Source: Mailhella massiliensis (GTDB taxonomy: Bacteria; Desulfobacterota; Desulfovibrionia; Desulfovibrionales; Desulfovibrionaceae). Taken from it: a stretch of 64,000 nucleotides of DNA. This document shows, piece after piece, positions 7,483 through 17,682 of the stretch. The first letter of the stretch is position 1. Each line of letters starts with the position of its first letter. The translations under genes and the position numbers were made by a program. Under the pieces are notes generated by a model that saw only the letters and a program-made list of their open reading frames with translations, did not search any database and had not been told where the DNA came from. The stretch is from NCBI RefSeq assembly GCF_900155525.1, contig NZ_LT706940.1, forward strand, positions 1 to 64,000, in the 5' to 3' direction.

Positions 7483-8670
7483 CCACCGAGGTTAAGTGCA
7501 TCACTTCCTGAAACAGTACCGTCAACGGCACATACCGGAAGTCTGCGGGGAATTCTCCCCGCCGATATACCTATCCGCAATTTTTCCGCCGTGCAAGCGG
7601 GAGTTCCCTGCCCCCCGTGCTGCGGGTTTCCTCGGCATGATTCCCCACTCCGATCCCACTCCGTCTCTACAGGTCGTTGCCCCTTCCATGGTGCTGCACA
7701 AGGCTTCACCGCGCAGCCCCTCCCAACTGCCCGAAAAACGCTTCTCCGCTGCGCTTTCTGCTGAAGAGGGATACGTTCTTTCACGCTCCCGGTATGTACA
7801 CCATGCACACCGTCATGGGTTGAAGCATAGCCTGCTTATCAGGACGCTTTCCCTGCTTCGGCCTGAGCGGATCGATATGTTCTTTGCTCGTTTATCTGCG
7901 GAACCTGCTTCCCCTCATGCAATACGCTTTTTCTGCCTGCAACGCCCGTTCGGCAAAGGCAAAGGAACATCCCTGATTCATATGTGCTGCATCCGAGAAA
8001 AACATTGCACGTTTTCCTGGACAGGACAGACAGTTCTCTCAGGGAATATCGGGCATGTTTTCCTGTAGATGATAGGGACCCGCCGAAGATGGCAATACCG
8101 ACAAGCAACTCTTCAGAACAGACGGACATGCGGGCAGGAGCTGCATCTCCAGGGAATATACGCACGCGCTTCTGCAAAAACAGTCCTTCCAAGACAGGGA
8201 AGAGACGAAGCATGGCACCGGACTTTCCCTGTTCCCCAGACAGTCCTGAGACCCGACTCCCGGTACTCCGCAGCGCTTTCGCCCTGTTTCTCCCATCTCT
8301 TTTTCCCCGGATGAAAAGCGGTGAAAGAGACGCCCCCGGCGGCTTTTCCAGAAAGGGACTTCGGAACTCCCTTGTCGCGTATCGGAACATCTGCCGGGCG
8401 AGCGGAGTTGCACTTCCCGGCGAGATCAGCCGGGCAGTGCTGCCGCCATCCGCGATCCGGCAGCGACGTTTTCGCGCAGAAACAACACTGCCTTTCCGCC
8501 TTCCTCTCTCCAAACAGAAGGGCAGAGCAGCACAGAAAGAGCCTCAAGATATCCGTTCCCCATTCTGCCGTATAAAAAAACACCGTGAACGCCGCCGAAA
8601 CCGGAAATTCCGTATGCTTTCAAGGTGCCTGTTCTGCCGCGGCCGCAGCCCGGACGTGCCGGAACACGAT
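7483..8670. other. gene-poor stretch, no gene recognised
   Basis: About 1.19 kb between the GH144-like gene and the terminator of the ribosomal operon. Several frames of 120-230 codons are open on both strands, mutually overlapping and without recognisable domains. They look like the open frames expected from GC-rich non-coding DNA. A degenerate gene or an untranslated RNA cannot be excluded. Confidence 0.5.
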
Positions 8671-8703
8671 TAAAAGAAAAAGGGAGTCACAAGGTGACTC
8701 CCT
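8671..8703 (-). terminator. terminator of the S10-spc-alpha operon
   Basis: Minus-strand stem GGGAGTCAC-CTT-GTGACTCCC followed by TTTTTCTTTT, 24 nt after the rplQ stop. Confidence 0.93.
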
Positions 8704-8726
8704 CCATCCGCTCTATCTAAAGCAGC

Positions 8727-9116
8727 TTACGCCTGAGCTTCGGCGGGCGCTTCAGCAGCCTGCCGGGTCAGTTCGATGATGGCCATCGGGGCGCAGTCGC
8801 CGGGACGGGGCATCGCAAGCTTCACCACGCGGGTGAATCCGCCGGGGACGCCGGCGAAACGGGGAGCGATTTCGTCAAACAGCTTCTGCACGAGCTGATG
8901 GCTGCCAAGCTCACGATAAGCCTGACGACGGGCGGCCACGTCGTTGCGACGGGCCAAGGTGATGAGGGATTCGACCACGCCGCGCAGCTCCTTGGCCTTG
9001 ACCTCGGTGGTACGAATCCGGCCGTGCGTGAGCAGGGCCTTGGACATATTGCGGAGCAGAGCCTTGCGATGAGAAGGATTTCTGCTCAGTTTCTTACCAG
9101 AGTTGCTATGCCTCAT
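8727..9116 (-). CDS. rplQ: 50S ribosomal protein L17
   Basis: 129 aa, full length, with the family N-terminus [20 protein letters not shown] followed by [25 protein letters not shown]17 binds 23S rRNA near the exit-tunnel region. It is the last gene of the operon and its start overlaps the rpoA end by 11 nt, a typical coupling. Confidence 0.98.
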   Translation of the reverse strand: MRHSNSGKKLSRNPSHRKALLRNMSKALLTHGRIRTTEVKAKELRGVVESLITLARRNDVAARRQAYRELGSHQLVQKLFDEIAPRFAGVPGGFTRVVKLAMPRPGDCAPMAIIELTRQAAEAPAEAQA

Positions 9117-10149
9117 GGTGCTGCTTCCTCTTCCATTCCTGGTATTTCTTATCGAAAGATTCGACCTTCATGCCGAAATCAAGCCCCATGTCCACAAGCA
9201 CGTTCTTGATTTCGTCCAAGGACTTCTTGCCGAAGTTCTTGGTCTTGAGCATTTCATTTTCGGAGCGCTGCACCAGTTCGCCCACCAGCGCGATATTCGC
9301 GCTGCGCAGGCAGTTGGTAGCGCGCACGGAAAGCTCAAGATCGTCGATGCTTTTGAAGAGATTCTCGTTGAATTCCCCGTTGTCGCAGGCGCCGAGACCG
9401 CTTTCGTCAGAAATGTGTTCGTCGAAGTTGATGAACACGGAAATCTGATCCTTGATGATCTTCGCGCTGTAGGCAATGGCGTCTTCAGGGGTCACGGAAC
9501 CGTCCGTCCAGACTTCGAGGATCAACTTGTCGTAGTTGGTCATCTGGCCTACGCGGGCGGCTTCGATGGTATAGGCGACCTTGCGCACGGGAGAGAAGCT
9601 GGAATCGAGCTTGATGATGCCGATTTCATCGGTGAGGCCTTCGTGCATGTCGGCGGGGACGTAGCCCTTGCCCATGCGGACCTCGAATTCAAGGTTGAAT
9701 TCCACATCTTCCGTGAGCGTGGCGATATGCAGCTCGGGATTCAGCACGGAAACGTGCTGATTGCCCTGGATGTCGCCGGCGGTCACTTCACCCTTCTTGT
9801 TGACGTTGAGGGTGATCGTCTGAGGAACGTCTGTATCCATCGCAAGGCGCACCTGCTTGATGTTCAGGATGATGTCCGTCACATCTTCAAGCACGCCGGG
9901 GATGGTAGTGAACTCATGCTGTACGCCCGCAATTTTGACGGACACAAACGCTGCGCCCTGAAGGGATGCCAAAAGCACTCTGCGCAACGCGTTGCCGATG
10001 GTGGTGCCATAGCCGCGTTCCAGAGGTTCGCACACGAACTTGCCGTACATGGTATCGGCAGGGTCGTTCTCGCGGACGATCTGTTCGGGCTTGACGAGCA
10101 CCGCCCAGTTGCGGGCGTTGATGAGCCTGTTGGCTTGTTTGCTGAGCAT
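9106..10149 (-). CDS. rpoA: RNA polymerase alpha subunit
   Basis: 347 aa. The N-terminal dimerisation/assembly domain (residues ~20-245) includes [21 protein letters not shown] linker leads to the C-terminal domain (~265-335) with [15 protein letters not shown] and [18 protein letters not shown], which contacts UP elements and activators. Encoding it between rpsD and rplQ is the conserved alpha-operon order. Confidence 0.98.
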   Translation of the reverse strand: MLSKQANRLINARNWAVLVKPEQIVRENDPADTMYGKFVCEPLERGYGTTIGNALRRVLLASLQGAAFVSVKIAGVQHEFTTIPGVLEDVTDIILNIKQVRLAMDTDVPQTITLNVNKKGEVTAGDIQGNQHVSVLNPELHIATLTEDVEFNLEFEVRMGKGYVPADMHEGLTDEIGIIKLDSSFSPVRKVAYTIEAARVGQMTNYDKLILEVWTDGSVTPEDAIAYSAKIIKDQISVFINFDEHISDESGLGACDNGEFNENLFKSIDDLELSVRATNCLRSANIALVGELVQRSENEMLKTKNFGKKSLDEIKNVLVDMGLDFGMKVESFDKKYQEWKRKQHHEA

Positions 10150-10161
10150 GGGGGTTCCTGC

Positions 10162-10788
10162 TTATTTCGAGTAAAGTTCGACGATAAGGGATTCTTCGAT
10201 GGGAGTCTGGATATCGTCGCGCTGGGGAAGGGCCTTGATCACGCCCTTGAAGGACGCACCGTCAACTTCCACCCAGGCAGGGCAGCCGCGACGGGCGATG
10301 ACGTCCTGAGCGGCGGCGATCACGGGGATGTTGCGGTTCTTTTCAGGCACGGCGATTTCGTCGCCCACGCGGACCTGGAGGGACGGAATGGTCACCTTGT
10401 GGCCGTTGAGGGTGAAGATACCGTGGCGGACGAGCTGGCGGGCCTGGCTGCGGGAGTTGGCGAAGCCCATGCGGTACACGACGTTGTCGAGACGGCGTTC
10501 GAGAATGGTCAGCAGGTTGGCGCCGGTGACGCCCTTGGCCATTTCGGCATCTTCAAAGTAGCCGTGGAACTGCTTTTCCAGCACGCCGTAGATGCGGCGG
10601 ACCTTCATCTTTTCACGAAGCTGCAGAGCGTATTCGCTGAGCTTCTTGCGGGCACGGCCATGCTGGCCGGGAGCATAGGGGCGGCGTTCCTGAGCGCATT
10701 TGTCAGTGAAGCAGCGGTCGCCCTTCAGAAACAGCTTGGTGCCTTCACGACGGCAGAGCCGGCATTTGGCGTCATTATATTTTGCCAA
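10162..10788 (-). CDS. rpsD: 30S ribosomal protein S4
   Basis: 208 aa, primary 16S rRNA binder and assembly initiator. The N-terminal Cys set (CRLC at residues 9-12, then RCFTDKC) marks the zinc-binding form. An S4 RNA-binding domain follows ([20 protein letters not shown]). In many bacteria S4 represses its own operon; no such site was identified here. Confidence 0.98.
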   Translation of the reverse strand: MAKYNDAKCRLCRREGTKLFLKGDRCFTDKCAQERRPYAPGQHGRARKKLSEYALQLREKMKVRRIYGVLEKQFHGYFEDAEMAKGVTGANLLTILERRLDNVVYRMGFANSRSQARQLVRHGIFTLNGHKVTIPSLQVRVGDEIAVPEKNRNIPVIAAAQDVIARRGCPAWVEVDGASFKGVIKALPQRDDIQTPIEESLIVELYSK

Positions 10789-10814
10789 GGCTAGTTCTCC
10801 TTGCCTTCAATGCG

Positions 10815-11204
10815 TTAGACGCGGCGCCGCTTGGGAGGACGGCAACCGTTGTGGGGAATGGGCGTGACATCACGGATGAACGCAACCTTGAAACCGGCGG
10901 CGTTGATAGCGCGCAGGGCGGATTCACGGCCGGCGCCCGGACCCTTCACATACACGCCAACAGTCCGCATGCCGTTTTCCTGGGCACGACGGGCGGCATT
11001 TTCAGCAGCGACCTGAGCAGCGAAGGGAGTGGACTTGCGGGATCCCTTGAAGCCGCTCTGACCGGCGGAAGACCAGCTCACGGTATTGCCGCGAGTGTCG
11101 GTGAAGGTAACAATAGTATTATTGAAAGAAGCCGCGATATGGGCCACGCCCAGCGGAATATTCTTCTTTTCCTTCTTTTTGACTGCACGTTTGGCTCTTG
11201 CCAT
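10815..11204 (-). CDS. rpsK: 30S ribosomal protein S11
   Basis: 129 aa with the platform-protein core [18 protein letters not shown] and the conserved C-terminus [16 protein letters not shown]. The N-terminus is basic ([14 protein letters not shown]). It sits between rpsM and rpsD as in most bacteria. Confidence 0.98.
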   Translation of the reverse strand: MARAKRAVKKKEKKNIPLGVAHIAASFNNTIVTFTDTRGNTVSWSSAGQSGFKGSRKSTPFAAQVAAENAARRAQENGMRTVGVYVKGPGAGRESALRAINAAGFKVAFIRDVTPIPHNGCRPPKRRRV

Positions 11205-11269
11205 CTTGCACTTCCTTGGAGCTATGGTGTCTCGATCAGCCGAAGTATGGCTGCATCAGATACAGCTTC

Positions 11270-11638
11270 CTACTTCTTTTTACCCACATTGCCACGACGC
11301 GGACCCTTGCGGGTACGAGCGTTCGTGTGAGTACGCTGACCATGGACGGGCAGACCACGGCGGTGCCGCAGGCCACGGTAGCAGCCGATATCCATCAGAC
11401 GCTTGATATTCGAAGCCACTTCACGGCGGAGGTCGCCTTCCACCTTGTGGTTCGTTTCGATTTCCTTACGGACTTCGTTCACTTCATCGGCGCTCAGATC
11501 GTCGATGCTGCGGTTCCAGTCGACGCCGGAAGCAGCAAGGATCTCAAGGGCAGTAGCCCGGCCGATGCCATAAATATAGGTAAGTGCGATATCCGCTCTT
11601 TTACCACGGGGCAGTTCAATGCCTGCAATTCTGGCCAC
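11270..11638 (-). CDS. rpsM: 30S ribosomal protein S13
   Basis: 122 aa, starting [20 protein letters not shown]. It contains [14 protein letters not shown] and the C-terminal [20 protein letters not shown] tail that reaches toward the P-site tRNA. First gene of the alpha segment, 18 nt after rpmJ. Confidence 0.98.
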   Translation of the reverse strand: MARIAGIELPRGKRADIALTYIYGIGRATALEILAASGVDWNRSIDDLSADEVNEVRKEIETNHKVEGDLRREVASNIKRLMDIGCYRGLRHRRGLPVHGQRTHTNARTRKGPRRGNVGKKK

Positions 11639-11656
11639 GTTAAGACTCCTGCAAGG

Positions 11657-11770
11657 TTAGCCCTGGCGCTGTTTATGCCGGGGGTTTTCGCAGATCACTC
11701 TCAAAACACCCTTGCGCCGGATAACCTTGCACTTAGGGCAGATTTTTTTGACGGACGGCCTGACTTTCAT
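11657..11770 (-). CDS. rpmJ: 50S ribosomal protein L36 (zinc-binding form)
   Basis: 37 aa: [20 protein letters not shown] continuing to a [13 protein letters not shown] end. The CPKC...C...H set is the zinc ribbon of the C+ form. The gene is short and easily missed; it lies between map and rpsM, the standard place. Confidence 0.97.
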
Positions 11771-11887
11771 CGCTCACTCCGCTAGTTACTTTTCGATAAA
11801 CGATTAAGGCGAAAAAAATCGCCTGGAACCGTCTCTCTTATCTTGTTCTCATCACCCTGTCAAGGACAGTGTTTCACGACGCGAAAA

Positions 11888-12688
11888 TCACGGTCTGTAG
11901 TTGGACGCGACGCTGAGAATCTCAGCTCCGTCGGGTCGTATGGCTACAGTATGCTCCCAATGGGCGGACAGGCTGCGATCCTTGATCTTCGTCGTCCATC
12001 CATCGGCCATGATTTCCACCTCATGGGTGCCGATTGCCAACATGGGCTCAATGGCCAAAACCATACCAGGTTTCAGCGGAACACCGCCCGGAACGCCGTT
12101 TTCCATGCCGCCGCGTGGCACGAAGTTCGGTACTTCCGGCTTTTCGTGAAGGCTGGCGCCTATGCCGTGCCCCACGAAATCACGGATGACATGAAGCCCT
12201 TCCATTTCGGCATGACGCTGCACCGCCGCCGAAATCGCATAAAGATTGTTGCCGGGACGAGCCTCGGCGATTCCGAGTTCAAGACAGCGCTTCGTCACAT
12301 CGGAAAGATGCCTGGCCTCTTCCGACACCTCGCCGCAGAACGCGGTGCGGGCGGAGTCCCCATTGAAACCCTTGTAATTCACGCCCATGTCAAAACTGAC
12401 GATGTCGCCTTCCTTCAAAATGATGTCCTTGGAAGGAAAGCCGTGAATGATGGTCTCGTTGACGGAGCAGCACAGCGCAAAAGGATAGCCGCAGTAGTTG
12501 AGGAAGTTGGGCACAACTCCCATGTCGCGGCACATCTTGCGGGCCAGCTCGTCGAAAAATATGGTGGGAACGCCGGGACGCACGTTGGCCACCAGTTCGT
12601 CAAGAATGGTCGCCGTCATGCCGTTGGCCACGCGCATGAGTTCGATCTCATGCTCATTCTTGATAAAAATGCCCCGAAACTTTTTCAT
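11888..12688 (-). CDS. map: methionine aminopeptidase, type I
   Basis: 266 aa. Removes the initiator Met from nascent proteins. The metal-binding ligands are in the expected blocks: DMGVNYKGFNGDSARTAF (two Asp), VGHGIG (His), IEPM (Glu) and the final HWEHTVAI (Glu). It has no N-terminal zinc finger. It starts just after secY, and the secY-map-rpmJ order is common. Confidence 0.97.
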   Translation of the reverse strand: MKKFRGIFIKNEHEIELMRVANGMTATILDELVANVRPGVPTIFFDELARKMCRDMGVVPNFLNYCGYPFALCCSVNETIIHGFPSKDIILKEGDIVSFDMGVNYKGFNGDSARTAFCGEVSEEARHLSDVTKRCLELGIAEARPGNNLYAISAAVQRHAEMEGLHVIRDFVGHGIGASLHEKPEVPNFVPRGGMENGVPGGVPLKPGMVLAIEPMLAIGTHEVEIMADGWTTKIKDRSLSAHWEHTVAIRPDGAEILSVASNYRP

Positions 12689-12690
12689 GC

Positions 12691-13992
12691 TTATCCCTTT
12701 CTGGCTTTGCTCATGAGGCCTTCATACTGCTGGGAGATGAGGTGGGATTCCACCTGGCTCATGAAGTCGATGGCCACGCCGACGAGGATCAGGAGGCTGG
12801 TCCCGCCGAAGTAGAAAGGCACATTGAACTGAGCGATCAGCAGCATGGGCAGCACGGAGATGATGGAAATGTAGATGCCGCCCCACAAGGTAAGACGAGT
12901 AAGCACGTTGTCGATGTATTCACGGGTCTTGTCGCCGGGACGGATGCCCGGAACGAAGCCGCCCGCCTTCTTCAGGTTCTCCGCGATATCCTTGGGATCA
13001 AAGATGATGGCGGTATAGAAGAAGCAGAAGAAGAAGATCAGCGCCACGAAGATGATGTTGTACACGATGGACGTGGGCTGGAACCACGACACCACTCTCT
13101 GCAGCCACTCGGCGGTGGAGAAGCCCGCCACCGTCGCCGGGAAGAGCAGAAGGCTCTGGGCGAAGATGGGAGGAATAACACCGGCGGTGTTGATGCGGAG
13201 AGGCAGATGCGTGGTCTGACCGCCGTACATCTTCCGGCCGATCTGACGCTTGGCATACTGGATGGGTATCCTGCGCTGGGCGCGTTCGACAAAAACGATG
13301 CCCACGGTGACTGCCAGCATCATTATAAGGATAAAGATGGCAAAGAGCACATTCATGTCGCCGGCCTTGATCAGCTGATAGGAGCGCATGAGCGCGCTCG
13401 GAATGCCGACCACGATACCGGAGAAGATGATGAGCGAAATGCCGTTCCCTATGCCTTTGGCGGTTATCTGCTCGCCAAGCCACATGATGAGGATGGTACC
13501 AGCCGTCAGGGTGACGATGGTCACCAGACGGAATTCCCAGCCGGGATTCATGACGACGGGAGCGTTCTCAGGGCTGACCATGCCTTCCAGAAGGGCGGCG
13601 ATGCCGAAGCCCTGTATAAGGGTGATCGCGACAGTAAGATATCGCGTGTACTGCGTGATCTTGCGCCTGCCGGCCTGCCCTTCTTCCTTGGCCATGCGCT
13701 TGATGTCGGGGCTCACCACCTGCAGAAGCTGCAGGATGATGGACGCCGAGATGTAAGGCATGATGCCGAGAGCAAACACGGAGACATTTCTCAGGCCGCC
13801 GCCGGAGAACATGTCGAGCAGAGCGAAGACCGAACCCTGCATACTGGCGAAAAAGTGAGACAGCGCGCCGGCATCAATGCCAGGCACAGGGACATGGACC
13901 CCCACCCTGTACATGCACAGGATGAAAAGGGTCCATGCCAGCTTTTTACGCAGCTCAGGCATTTGCGCCATTTTGTCCACGCCGTTCGCCAC
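12691..13992 (-). CDS. secY: protein translocase subunit SecY
   Basis: 433 aa with ten predicted membrane helices, forming the SecYEG export channel. Recognisable segments are VHVPVPGIDAGAL near the first helix, the ALGIMPYISASIILQLLQVV block, and the C-terminal GVAIDFMSQVESHLISQQYEG. The start codon is GTG at 13992, supported by GAGGAA seven bases upstream inside the end of rplO. Its position between rplO and map is normal. Confidence 0.98.
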   Translation of the reverse strand: MANGVDKMAQMPELRKKLAWTLFILCMYRVGVHVPVPGIDAGALSHFFASMQGSVFALLDMFSGGGLRNVSVFALGIMPYISASIILQLLQVVSPDIKRMAKEEGQAGRRKITQYTRYLTVAITLIQGFGIAALLEGMVSPENAPVVMNPGWEFRLVTIVTLTAGTILIMWLGEQITAKGIGNGISLIIFSGIVVGIPSALMRSYQLIKAGDMNVLFAIFILIMMLAVTVGIVFVERAQRRIPIQYAKRQIGRKMYGGQTTHLPLRINTAGVIPPIFAQSLLLFPATVAGFSTAEWLQRVVSWFQPTSIVYNIIFVALIFFFCFFYTAIIFDPKDIAENLKKAGGFVPGIRPGDKTREYIDNVLTRLTLWGGIYISIISVLPMLLIAQFNVPFYFGGTSLLILVGVAIDFMSQVESHLISQQYEGLMSKARKG

Positions 13993-13995
13993 GTC

Positions 13996-14502
13996 TTATT
14001 CCTCGGAGGTAGCGGGTTCTTCGTCGGCGAGAAGTTCCTTCACTTCGCCGCCGGCCGCAAGGATCTTGTCCTTGGCGGACTGGCTGAAGCGGAAGGCTTC
14101 GATGCTGACGGGACGGGTCACTTCGCCTTCGCCAAGGATCTTGACGAGAGCGCTCTTGACCAGACCGCGGCTGTAGATGTCTTCCAGGGTGATTTCCTTC
14201 TGATCGGGGAAGGCCGCCAGAAGACGATCGAGGTTAATGACTTCGTAGGTCACCTTGAACAGATAGTTCTTGAAGCCACGCTTGGGCAGACGGCGCTGCA
14301 GGGGCATCTGGCCGCCTTCGAAGCCGGGGCGGACACCGCCGCCGGAACGGGCGTTCTGGCCCTTGTGGCCCTTGCCGGAAGTGCCGCCGAGGCCGGAACC
14401 GGCCTTGCCGGAAGTGCCGCCGAGGCCGGAACCGGCGCCGCGGCCGACGCGCTTGCGGCCCTTGCGTTCTTCAGGGAAAGGATACAGATCGTTAAGTCTC
14501 AT
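13996..14502 (-). CDS. rplO: 50S ribosomal protein L15 with internal 11-residue duplication
   Basis: 168 aa. It starts MRLNDLYPFPEERKGRKRVG and has the glycine-rich loop and GHKGQNARSGGGVRPGFEGG of the family. The loop contains AGSGLGGTSGK twice in direct succession, encoded by a perfect 33-bp tandem repeat (14371-14436), so the protein carries one extra unit. The reading frame is kept. The ATG overlaps the rpmD stop (TAATG). Confidence 0.97.
   Translation of the reverse strand: MRLNDLYPFPEERKGRKRVGRGAGSGLGGTSGKAGSGLGGTSGKGHKGQNARSGGGVRPGFEGGQMPLQRRLPKRGFKNYLFKVTYEVINLDRLLAAFPDQKEITLEDIYSRGLVKSALVKILGEGEVTRPVSIEAFRFSQSAKDKILAAGGEVKELLADEEPATSEE
14371..14436 (-). repeat. perfect 33-bp tandem duplication inside rplO
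   Basis: Two identical adjacent 33-bp units (14371-14403 and 14404-14436). The absence of any synonymous difference suggests a recent duplication or continuing slippage/recombination. Confidence 0.95.
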
Positions 14503-14678
14503 TATGCAATGACCTCAACCAGGTGGGACACGCTGGCGATCATGCCGCGGGTGGCGGCGTTATCCTTAAGGGTTTTTTCCATCTCACGACGGCGCAGGCC
14601 CATGGCGTCCAGAACCTTCTTCTGGGCAGGGGTCGTACCGATGCGGCTTTTGATGAGCTTCACCTTGATTTCAGACAT
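14502..14678 (-). CDS. rpmD: 50S ribosomal protein L30
   Basis: 58 aa, read directly from the sequence: it begins MSEIKVKLIKSRIGTTPAQK, continues with KVLDAMGLRRREME and ends RGMIASVSHLVEVIA. It contains the L30 signature (RIGTxPxQKKxLxALGLR-like). It is too short for many gene callers and fills the gap between rpsE and rplO. Confidence 0.96.
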   Translation of the reverse strand: MSEIKVKLIKSRIGTTPAQKKVLDAMGLRRREMEKTLKDNAATRGMIASVSHLVEVIA

Positions 14679-14697
14679 GGTAATCTACCTTATGACC

Positions 14698-15204
14698 CTA
14701 CTTGCGGGGGGCTTCCAGTTTCTTACCGCGCACTTCGGACACTTCCTCGGCGCTGCGCAGGGAGCTCAGGCCGGCCACGGCGGCGCGAAGGACGTTGTGC
14801 GGGTTGTTGGTGCCGATGGCCTTGGCAAGCACGTCGGTGACGCCGGCGGCTTCCATGACGGCGCGGACGGCGCCGCCGGCGATGATGCCGGTACCACGGG
14901 AAGCGGGCTTCAGGAGGACGCGGCCTGCGCCGAAGCGGCCAAGCACTTCATAAGGCAGGGTGCCTTCCACCAGGGGAACCTGAACCATGGACTTGCGGGC
15001 GCGTTCGGTAGCCTTGCGCAGGGCTTCAGGCACTTCCTGAGCCTTGCCGAGGCCGTAGCCGACACTGCCCTTGCCGTCGCCAACGACGATGAGGGCGCTG
15101 AAGCTGAAACGACGGCCACCCTTCACGACCTTGGCAACACGGTTCAGACTAACGATCTTTTCAATGTAGCCGGAATCCTGCTGCGTTTGCTGCTGCTGTT
15201 CCAT
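14698..15204 (-). CDS. rpsE: 30S ribosomal protein S5
   Basis: 168 aa from the ATG at 15204, which has AGGA five bases upstream. A longer frame from GTG 15237 lacks a site. The double-stranded RNA-binding half contains [20 protein letters not shown] and the second half [22 protein letters not shown]5 contributes to decoding fidelity and mRNA unwinding. Confidence 0.97.
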   Translation of the reverse strand: MEQQQQTQQDSGYIEKIVSLNRVAKVVKGGRRFSFSALIVVGDGKGSVGYGLGKAQEVPEALRKATERARKSMVQVPLVEGTLPYEVLGRFGAGRVLLKPASRGTGIIAGGAVRAVMEAAGVTDVLAKAIGTNNPHNVLRAAVAGLSSLRSAEEVSEVRGKKLEAPRK

Positions 15205-15236
15205 ATCAATCCTGCTCTTGTTGTCCTTGCGGACCA

Positions 15237-15596
15237 CTAGAATTCGAGGCCGCCTTCACGGGCGCCTTCGGCAACAGCCTTCACGCGACCATGATACAGA
15301 TAGCCGTTACGATCGAAGACAACCTTATGGATGTCCTTCTCCAGGGCCAGGCGGGCAATTTCCTTGCCCACGAGTTCCGCGCCGGCCTTGTTGCAGGAGG
15401 CCTTCTCACCGCCCTTGGAAAGAGCGAGGGTGGAAGTGGCCACCAGCGTGTTGCCGGACGCATCATCCACAACCTGGGCGTAGATATGCAGGTTGGAACG
15501 GTACACAACCAGACGGGGTCTTTCGACCGTGCCGGAAATCTTCTTCCGGATATGCACCTTGCGGCGCTTCCGGCTTTCATTCTTGGAAAGAATCAT
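15237..15596 (-). CDS. rplR: 50S ribosomal protein L18
   Basis: 119 aa, 5S rRNA-binding. It shows [24 protein letters not shown] near the start (basic arm plus core) and ends [28 protein letters not shown]. It lies between rplF and rpsE as usual. Confidence 0.98.
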   Translation of the reverse strand: MILSKNESRKRRKVHIRKKISGTVERPRLVVYRSNLHIYAQVVDDASGNTLVATSTLALSKGGEKASCNKAGAELVGKEIARLALEKDIHKVVFDRNGYLYHGRVKAVAEGAREGGLEF

Positions 15597-15607
15597 GTCC
15601 GTTACCC

Positions 15608-16150
15608 CTATTTGCCCTTGCCGCCGGACTTACCGGCCTTGCGACGGATGATTTCGTTTTCATACTTGATGCCCTTGCCCTTGTAGGGTTCGGGCTCGCG
15701 CACACGGCGGATGCGGGCGGCGAACTCGCCCACCAGTTCCTTGTCAATACCGGAAATGGTGAGCTTGGTGCCTTCCGCCTTGGCTTCCAGACCCTTGGGA
15801 AGCTCGATCAGCACGGGGTGGGAGTAACCGACGGAAAGGTCAATGATGTTGCCCTTCACGGCCACCTTGAAGCCCACGCCGATGACTTCGAGAGTCTTGG
15901 AGAACCCCTTGCTCACACCTTCCACGCAGTTGGCGATGAGGGTACGGCGCAGGCCGTGCTGAGCGTTGCTCTCGCGGGTATCGTCCTTGCGGGTGATGGT
16001 GAGGTGACCATCGGCGAGTTCGTAGTTCAGCAGGCTGCAAATCGGAGTCTGCAGGGTCCCTTTGGGGCCTTTCACTTCGACCATATCTTCACCCAACTTA
16101 ACTTCCACACCCTTGGGAAGCTCGATGGGCTGTTTACCTATTCTCGACAT
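15608..16150 (-). CDS. rplF: 50S ribosomal protein L6
   Basis: 180 aa from ATG 16150 ([14 protein letters not shown]), the canonical L6 start; the upstream in-frame codons are not typical of the family. The C-terminal signature [22 protein letters not shown] is present. L6 lies near the sarcin-ricin loop. Confidence 0.97.
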   Translation of the reverse strand: MSRIGKQPIELPKGVEVKLGEDMVEVKGPKGTLQTPICSLLNYELADGHLTITRKDDTRESNAQHGLRRTLIANCVEGVSKGFSKTLEVIGVGFKVAVKGNIIDLSVGYSHPVLIELPKGLEAKAEGTKLTISGIDKELVGEFAARIRRVREPEPYKGKGIKYENEIIRRKAGKSGGKGK

Positions 16151-16194
16151 ATGTTTTCTACCTTGGCTGAAGGTCAACGGCTGTTACGCCGCGA

Positions 16195-16575
16195 TCACCA
16201 GACTTCGCAAAGAAGTTCGCCGCCAGTCTTGTCCGCATGGGCGGTCATGCCGTCCAGAACGCCACGAGAGGTGGACAGGATGCAGATGCCAAGACCATTC
16301 TGAACGCGGGGAATCTGATGAGCGCCCACATAGACACGGCGACCAGGCTTGCTGATACGCTTGAGGCCCGTAATGGCCGGACGCCCCTTCACATACTTCA
16401 GCGCAATGGTGATGTTACGGTCATCGACGGTAACATCTTCCACATAGCCTTCCTGCTTGAGGATGGACGCCATGGCTTCCTTCATCTTCGAGCGCGGCAC
16501 ACTTACTTCCTTGTGAAGGGCCAGGTGTGCGTTGCGGATACGCGTGAGCATATCGGCAATGGGATCGGTCAACAT
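16195..16575 (-). CDS. rpsH: 30S ribosomal protein S8
   Basis: 126 aa from ATG 16575 ([19 protein letters not shown]), with AGGAG seven bases upstream. The open frame reaches back into rpsN, but that extension is not S8-like. The C-terminal [24 protein letters not shown] block is conserved. S8 binds 16S rRNA helix 21 and in enterobacteria represses the spc operon. Confidence 0.97.
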   Translation of the reverse strand: MLTDPIADMLTRIRNAHLALHKEVSVPRSKMKEAMASILKQEGYVEDVTVDDRNITIALKYVKGRPAITGLKRISKPGRRVYVGAHQIPRVQNGLGICILSTSRGVLDGMTAHADKTGGELLCEVW

Positions 16576-16601
16576 GGTATAACTCCTGAAAGTTAGCTGG
16601 A

Positions 16602-16787
16602 CTACCAGCTGGATTTGCGGACGCCGGGCAGTTCGCCGTTCAGCGCCTTTTTGCGGAAGCAGATACGGCACAGGCCGAACTGACGCATGAAAGCATGGGG
16701 ACGACCGCACACAGGGCAGCGATTGTAAGCGCGAACAGCAAACTTGGGCTTGCGGGCGGCTTTTACTTTAAGAGCAGTACGAGCCAT
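16602..16787 (-). CDS. rpsN: 30S ribosomal protein S14, short zinc-binding type
   Basis: 61 aa, the short type with a CPVC...CRIC zinc finger ([21 protein letters not shown]). It is followed by the usual [17 protein letters not shown] end. Long-type S14 would be about 100 aa and lack the cysteines. Confidence 0.98.
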   Translation of the reverse strand: MARTALKVKAARKPKFAVRAYNRCPVCGRPHAFMRQFGLCRICFRKKALNGELPGVRKSSW

Positions 16788-16797
16788 TGCTCACTCC

Positions 16798-17337
16798 TTA
16801 CTTGCGGAAAGGCATGCCGAGCTGTTCGAGCATCAGCTTGCTTTCCTTGTCCGTGGTTGCGGAGGTCACGATGGTGATGTTCATGCCCACGGGGTTTTCC
16901 ACACGGTCGGATTCCATTTCGGGGAAGATCGTGTGTTCCTTGATGCCGAGGGTGAAGTTGCCACGACCATCGAAGCCACGATCCGGGATACCGCGGAAGT
17001 CGCGGACGCGGGGCATGGCGAAGTTCATGAGTTTGTCAAGGAAGTCCCACATGGCGTCCTTGCGCAGGGTGACGCGCACGCCGATGGGCATGCCTTCACG
17101 CAGCTTGAACGCGGCGATGGACTTCTTGGCGCGGGTGACTACGGCCTTCTGGCCGGCAATGGCGGACAGGTCGGCCACGCAGTCGTCGATCAGCTTCTGG
17201 TTCTGGTTGGCAGAACCAAGACCGATATTCAGGGAGATCTTTTCGATCCCAGGGATCTGCATAGGAGACTTGTACGCGAACTCCTTCTGCAATGCCGGGA
17301 CCACCTTCTCACGATATATCGTTTCCAGACGGGTCAT
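16798..17337 (-). CDS. rplE: 50S ribosomal protein L5
   Basis: 179 aa, 5S rRNA- and P-site tRNA-contacting. It contains [20 protein letters not shown] and the [20 protein letters not shown] block characteristic of L5. Confidence 0.98.
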   Translation of the reverse strand: MTRLETIYREKVVPALQKEFAYKSPMQIPGIEKISLNIGLGSANQNQKLIDDCVADLSAIAGQKAVVTRAKKSIAAFKLREGMPIGVRVTLRKDAMWDFLDKLMNFAMPRVRDFRGIPDRGFDGRGNFTLGIKEHTIFPEMESDRVENPVGMNITIVTSATTDKESKLMLEQLGMPFRK

Positions 17338-17350
17338 CGTCGTTCACCTT

Positions 17351-17671
17351 CTAGAGGGTTTCGTTGCACTTCTTGCAGAAACGGACTTTCTTCCCGTCTT
17401 CGGTCGCCCGATAGCCAACGCGGGTGGGCTTTGCACAGTGCGGGCAAACCACCATCAGGTTGGAGACGTGAATCGGCATTTCCTTTTCAACGATGCCGCC
17501 GGCTTCGCGCTTGTAGGGGTTGGGGCGGACGTTGCGCTTCACGACGTTCACCTTTTCCACCAGAATGCGGTCGGACTTGCGAAGGACCTTCAGCACCTTG
17601 CCGATCTTGCCTTCGTCCTTGCCGGCGATCACCATCACCTTGTCGTCTTTATGAATACGAAACTGTTTCAT
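17351..17671 (-). CDS. rplX: 50S ribosomal protein L24 with CxxC pairs
   Basis: 106 aa. The N-terminal KOW motif ([20 protein letters not shown]) initiates 50S assembly by binding 23S rRNA. The C-terminal part has CPHC and CKKC (residues ~75-103), suggesting a small zinc-binding element seen in some L24 proteins. Confidence 0.97.
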   Translation of the reverse strand: MKQFRIHKDDKVMVIAGKDEGKIGKVLKVLRKSDRILVEKVNVVKRNVRPNPYKREAGGIVEKEMPIHVSNLMVVCPHCAKPTRVGYRATEDGKKVRFCKKCNETL

Positions 17672-17682
17672 AGCCTTGGCTC

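Noticed and set aside
7839-8513. 224-codon minus-strand ORF and overlapping plus-strand frames
   Set aside because: Several mutually exclusive frames are open here, none with coding signs.
12742-15240. 832-codon plus-strand ORF (and similar long ones at 9103-10794 and 18967-21090)
   Set aside because: Antisense shadows of ribosomal protein genes in GC-rich codon usage; composition is His/Gly/Ala/Asp-rich and no domain is visible.
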